From: Salinirubellus litoreus
Lineage (GTDB): Archaea > Halobacteriota > Halobacteria > Halobacteriales > Haloarculaceae
Direction of reading: 5' to 3'
DNA length: 64,000 nucleotides
Assembly (NCBI RefSeq): GCF_037335815.1
Contig: NZ_CP147841.1
Location: forward strand, 3,038,001 to 3,102,000
This document shows positions 62,851 through 64,000 of this stretch, piece after piece (position 1 is the stretch's first letter; each line of letters opens with the position of its first letter). Below the pieces are notes generated by a model. It was not told the DNA's origin. It did no database searches and saw only the letters and a program-made list of their open reading frames with translations. A program made the position numbers and the translations under genes.

Positions 62851-63591
62851 TTACCCGGACGCCGATGCCGAGGAGGACTGGTCGTCCAGCCACTCCCGGT
62901 AGGCGCTCCCGTTCCTGACGTCGACCGTCCCGTCCATCCGGGCGTGACCGGCCCCGCAGAGTTCGGCACAGTAGAGGTCGTACTCGCCGGTCTCGGTCGC
63001 GTGTGTCCGAGCGACGGTCTCGTGGCCCGGGAAGACGTCCTGTTTGATGCCGAGTTCGGGGACGTAGAACGAGTGGATCACGTCGGCCGAGGAGAGGGCG
63101 AACCGGACGTCCCTGTCGACGGGGAGGACGACCCGCGAGCGCGACGTGACGTTCGCCCCGGGGTAGCGGAACTCCCAGCCCCACTGGTAGGCGAGCACCT
63201 CGACCTCGATCTCGTCGGTCGCGTTCCCGGCCCCGGGGTCGGCCGCGCCCGCGGCGGCCGGCGTGAGGTACGGGTTCGACAGCACGAAGAACGCCGAGAC
63301 GCCGACGAACAGGAGGATGACCCCCGTCGCGGCGGTCCAGGTTATCTCCAGGGCCGGGTCGTCGACCGTCGGCTTCGGGTCGTCGTTGTCCCGGAACCGG
63401 TAGACGGCGTAGACGAGCGTGACCTCGACGAACAGCGTGAGCGGGAGGGCGACGTACAGCAGCTGTTCGTTGAGGTCGTCGATGACGGCCCGGTTTATCG
63501 ACTGGGCGGCGGCGGGGGCGGCGAGCGCCGCGAACAGTCCAACGCCGAGCGCGACCAGCGACAGGCGGGCGAGCCAGCGGGCGGGGCGCAT
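62851..63591 (-). CDS. coxB: Cytochrome c oxidase subunit II
   Basis: The 246-aa protein has a signal peptide (RLSLVALGVGLFAALAAPAAAQ), two helices (LLYVALPLTLFVEVTLVYAVY and GVILLFVGVSAFFVLS), the YQWGWEFRYPG motif, and the CuA site: His in SADVIHSFYVPELGIKQDVFPG, then YCAELCGAGHARM with two Cys, Glu, His and Met. All CuA ligands are present, so it is a true electron-accepting subunit II. ATG 63591 starts at the signal peptide; 63618 would add nine residues. Confidence 0.93.
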   Translation of the reverse strand: MRPARWLARLSLVALGVGLFAALAAPAAAQSINRAVIDDLNEQLLYVALPLTLFVEVTLVYAVYRFRDNDDPKPTVDDPALEITWTAATGVILLFVGVSAFFVLSNPYLTPAAAGAADPGAGNATDEIEVEVLAYQWGWEFRYPGANVTSRSRVVLPVDRDVRFALSSADVIHSFYVPELGIKQDVFPGHETVARTHATETGEYDLYCAELCGAGHARMDGTVDVRNGSAYREWLDDQSSSASASG

Positions 63592-63834
63592 CACCGGCCC
63601 TTCCCGACCCGTCGTCATATAGGTTGGCAGGTCGCACCCACCGGCCCACTCCCCGGCCGCTCCCGGTCGCCGCCGAACGCGGGCCGGGATCCAACCGCTC
63701 GGTCCAGTGGGTCCCGTGGGTGGCCGGCGTCGGGTGGTCGTCGCGTGAGTTTTATGGGCGTCGGCGGAGCAGTCCGGTTCGATGGGTCCCCGCGTCGTCT
63801 GGTTCGTGACCACCGTCCGTTCCGGAGCGCCGCC

Positions 63835-64000
63835 ATGATGAACCGGGCCGTCGTCGAGGGGACCGCCCTCGGCGCGCTTGCGCTCGGCTGTCTCCTGCTG
63901 TGGTTCCGCTCCCGCCGGGCCGCCCGTGCGGAGAGCGACGGCGGCTACACGACCCGCGAGGGGCTGTTGCTCGAACTGGGGCGGCTCCGGGCCGAACTCC
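63835..64000 (+). CDS. Hypothetical membrane protein, N-terminal part
   Basis: The frame from ATG 63835 (or 63838) is open to the window end: MNRAVVEGTALGALALGCLLLWF, one hydrophobic helix, then a charged part (RSRRAARAESDGGYTTREGLLLELGRLRAEL). It is divergent from coxB, so a link to the oxidase is possible. The family cannot be told from this fragment. Confidence 0.5.
   Translation, partial: MMNRAVVEGTALGALALGCLLLWFRSRRAARAESDGGYTTREGLLLELGRLRAEL

Overview
The window is a contiguous piece of chromosome from a halophilic archaeon (class Halobacteria). The evidence is high GC with strong G/C third-position use, very acidic proteins, Tat-type lipoprotein signals (RR motif plus a lipobox Cys), archaeal information-processing genes (L21e, RpoF, KsgA, aEF1B), archaeal pathway enzymes (GTP cyclohydrolase III, pantoate kinase) and a bacteriorhodopsin locus. 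I cannot fix the genus. I see no transposase, CRISPR array, rRNA or plasmid origin, so most of the window looks like core chromosome.

Layout. 1-2.1 kb: thiol-redox/lipoprotein genes (CcdA, TlpA, DUF3179). 2.1-2.8 kb: one AT-richer membrane-protein gene that looks foreign. 2.9-4.9 kb: a two-RCK cation channel-like protein and a CDGSH Fe-S protein. 5.3-7.7 kb: an unrecognised three-gene module. 7.7-20 kb: metabolism (HAD phosphatase, ArfC-type riboflavin reductase, thioredoxin reductase-like protein, AroA, AroC, FNT transporter, pantoate kinase). 20.1-20.6 kb: tRNA-Ser followed by three degenerate copies of its 3' end. 20.8-25.3 kb: small membrane proteins, cupin, uridine kinase, GTP cyclohydrolase III and a CBS protein. 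25.3-31.1 kb: a complete Liv-type ABC transporter whose binding protein has its two lobes in permuted order. 31.2-35.4 kb: Pgk, a GNAT acetyltransferase, tRNA-Thr and a large surface protein with bactofilin-like repeats. 35.5-41 kb: a probable hydantoin/ureide or dicarboxylate catabolic group (2-hydroxyacid dehydrogenase, MmgE/PrpD, hydantoinase, M20 carbamoylase). 41-49 kb: MFS transporter, MrfA-type helicase, sugar nucleotidyltransferase, SDR and several small proteins. 49.2-53.1 kb: a phototrophy locus (lycopene cyclase, bacteriorhodopsin, a Bat-type activator with a LOV domain). 53.4-55.5 kb: a two-gene MetE-like methionine synthase. 55.6-59.8 kb: the archaeal L21e-RpoF-DUF655-KsgA-HemK2 operon with an mscS gene inside it. 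59.9-64 kb: a frameshifted histidine kinase, aEF1B with a zinc-ribbon partner, and cytochrome oxidase subunit II.

The strongest leads are the circularly permuted LivK, the 5.3-7.7 kb module, the Bat-type activator site that contains the bat stop codon, the tRNA-Ser 3'-end repeat array, and a long nested inverted repeat in front of ksgA. Two genes appear frameshifted by one base: the kinase at 59.9 kb and a small DUF4177-like gene at 35.4 kb.
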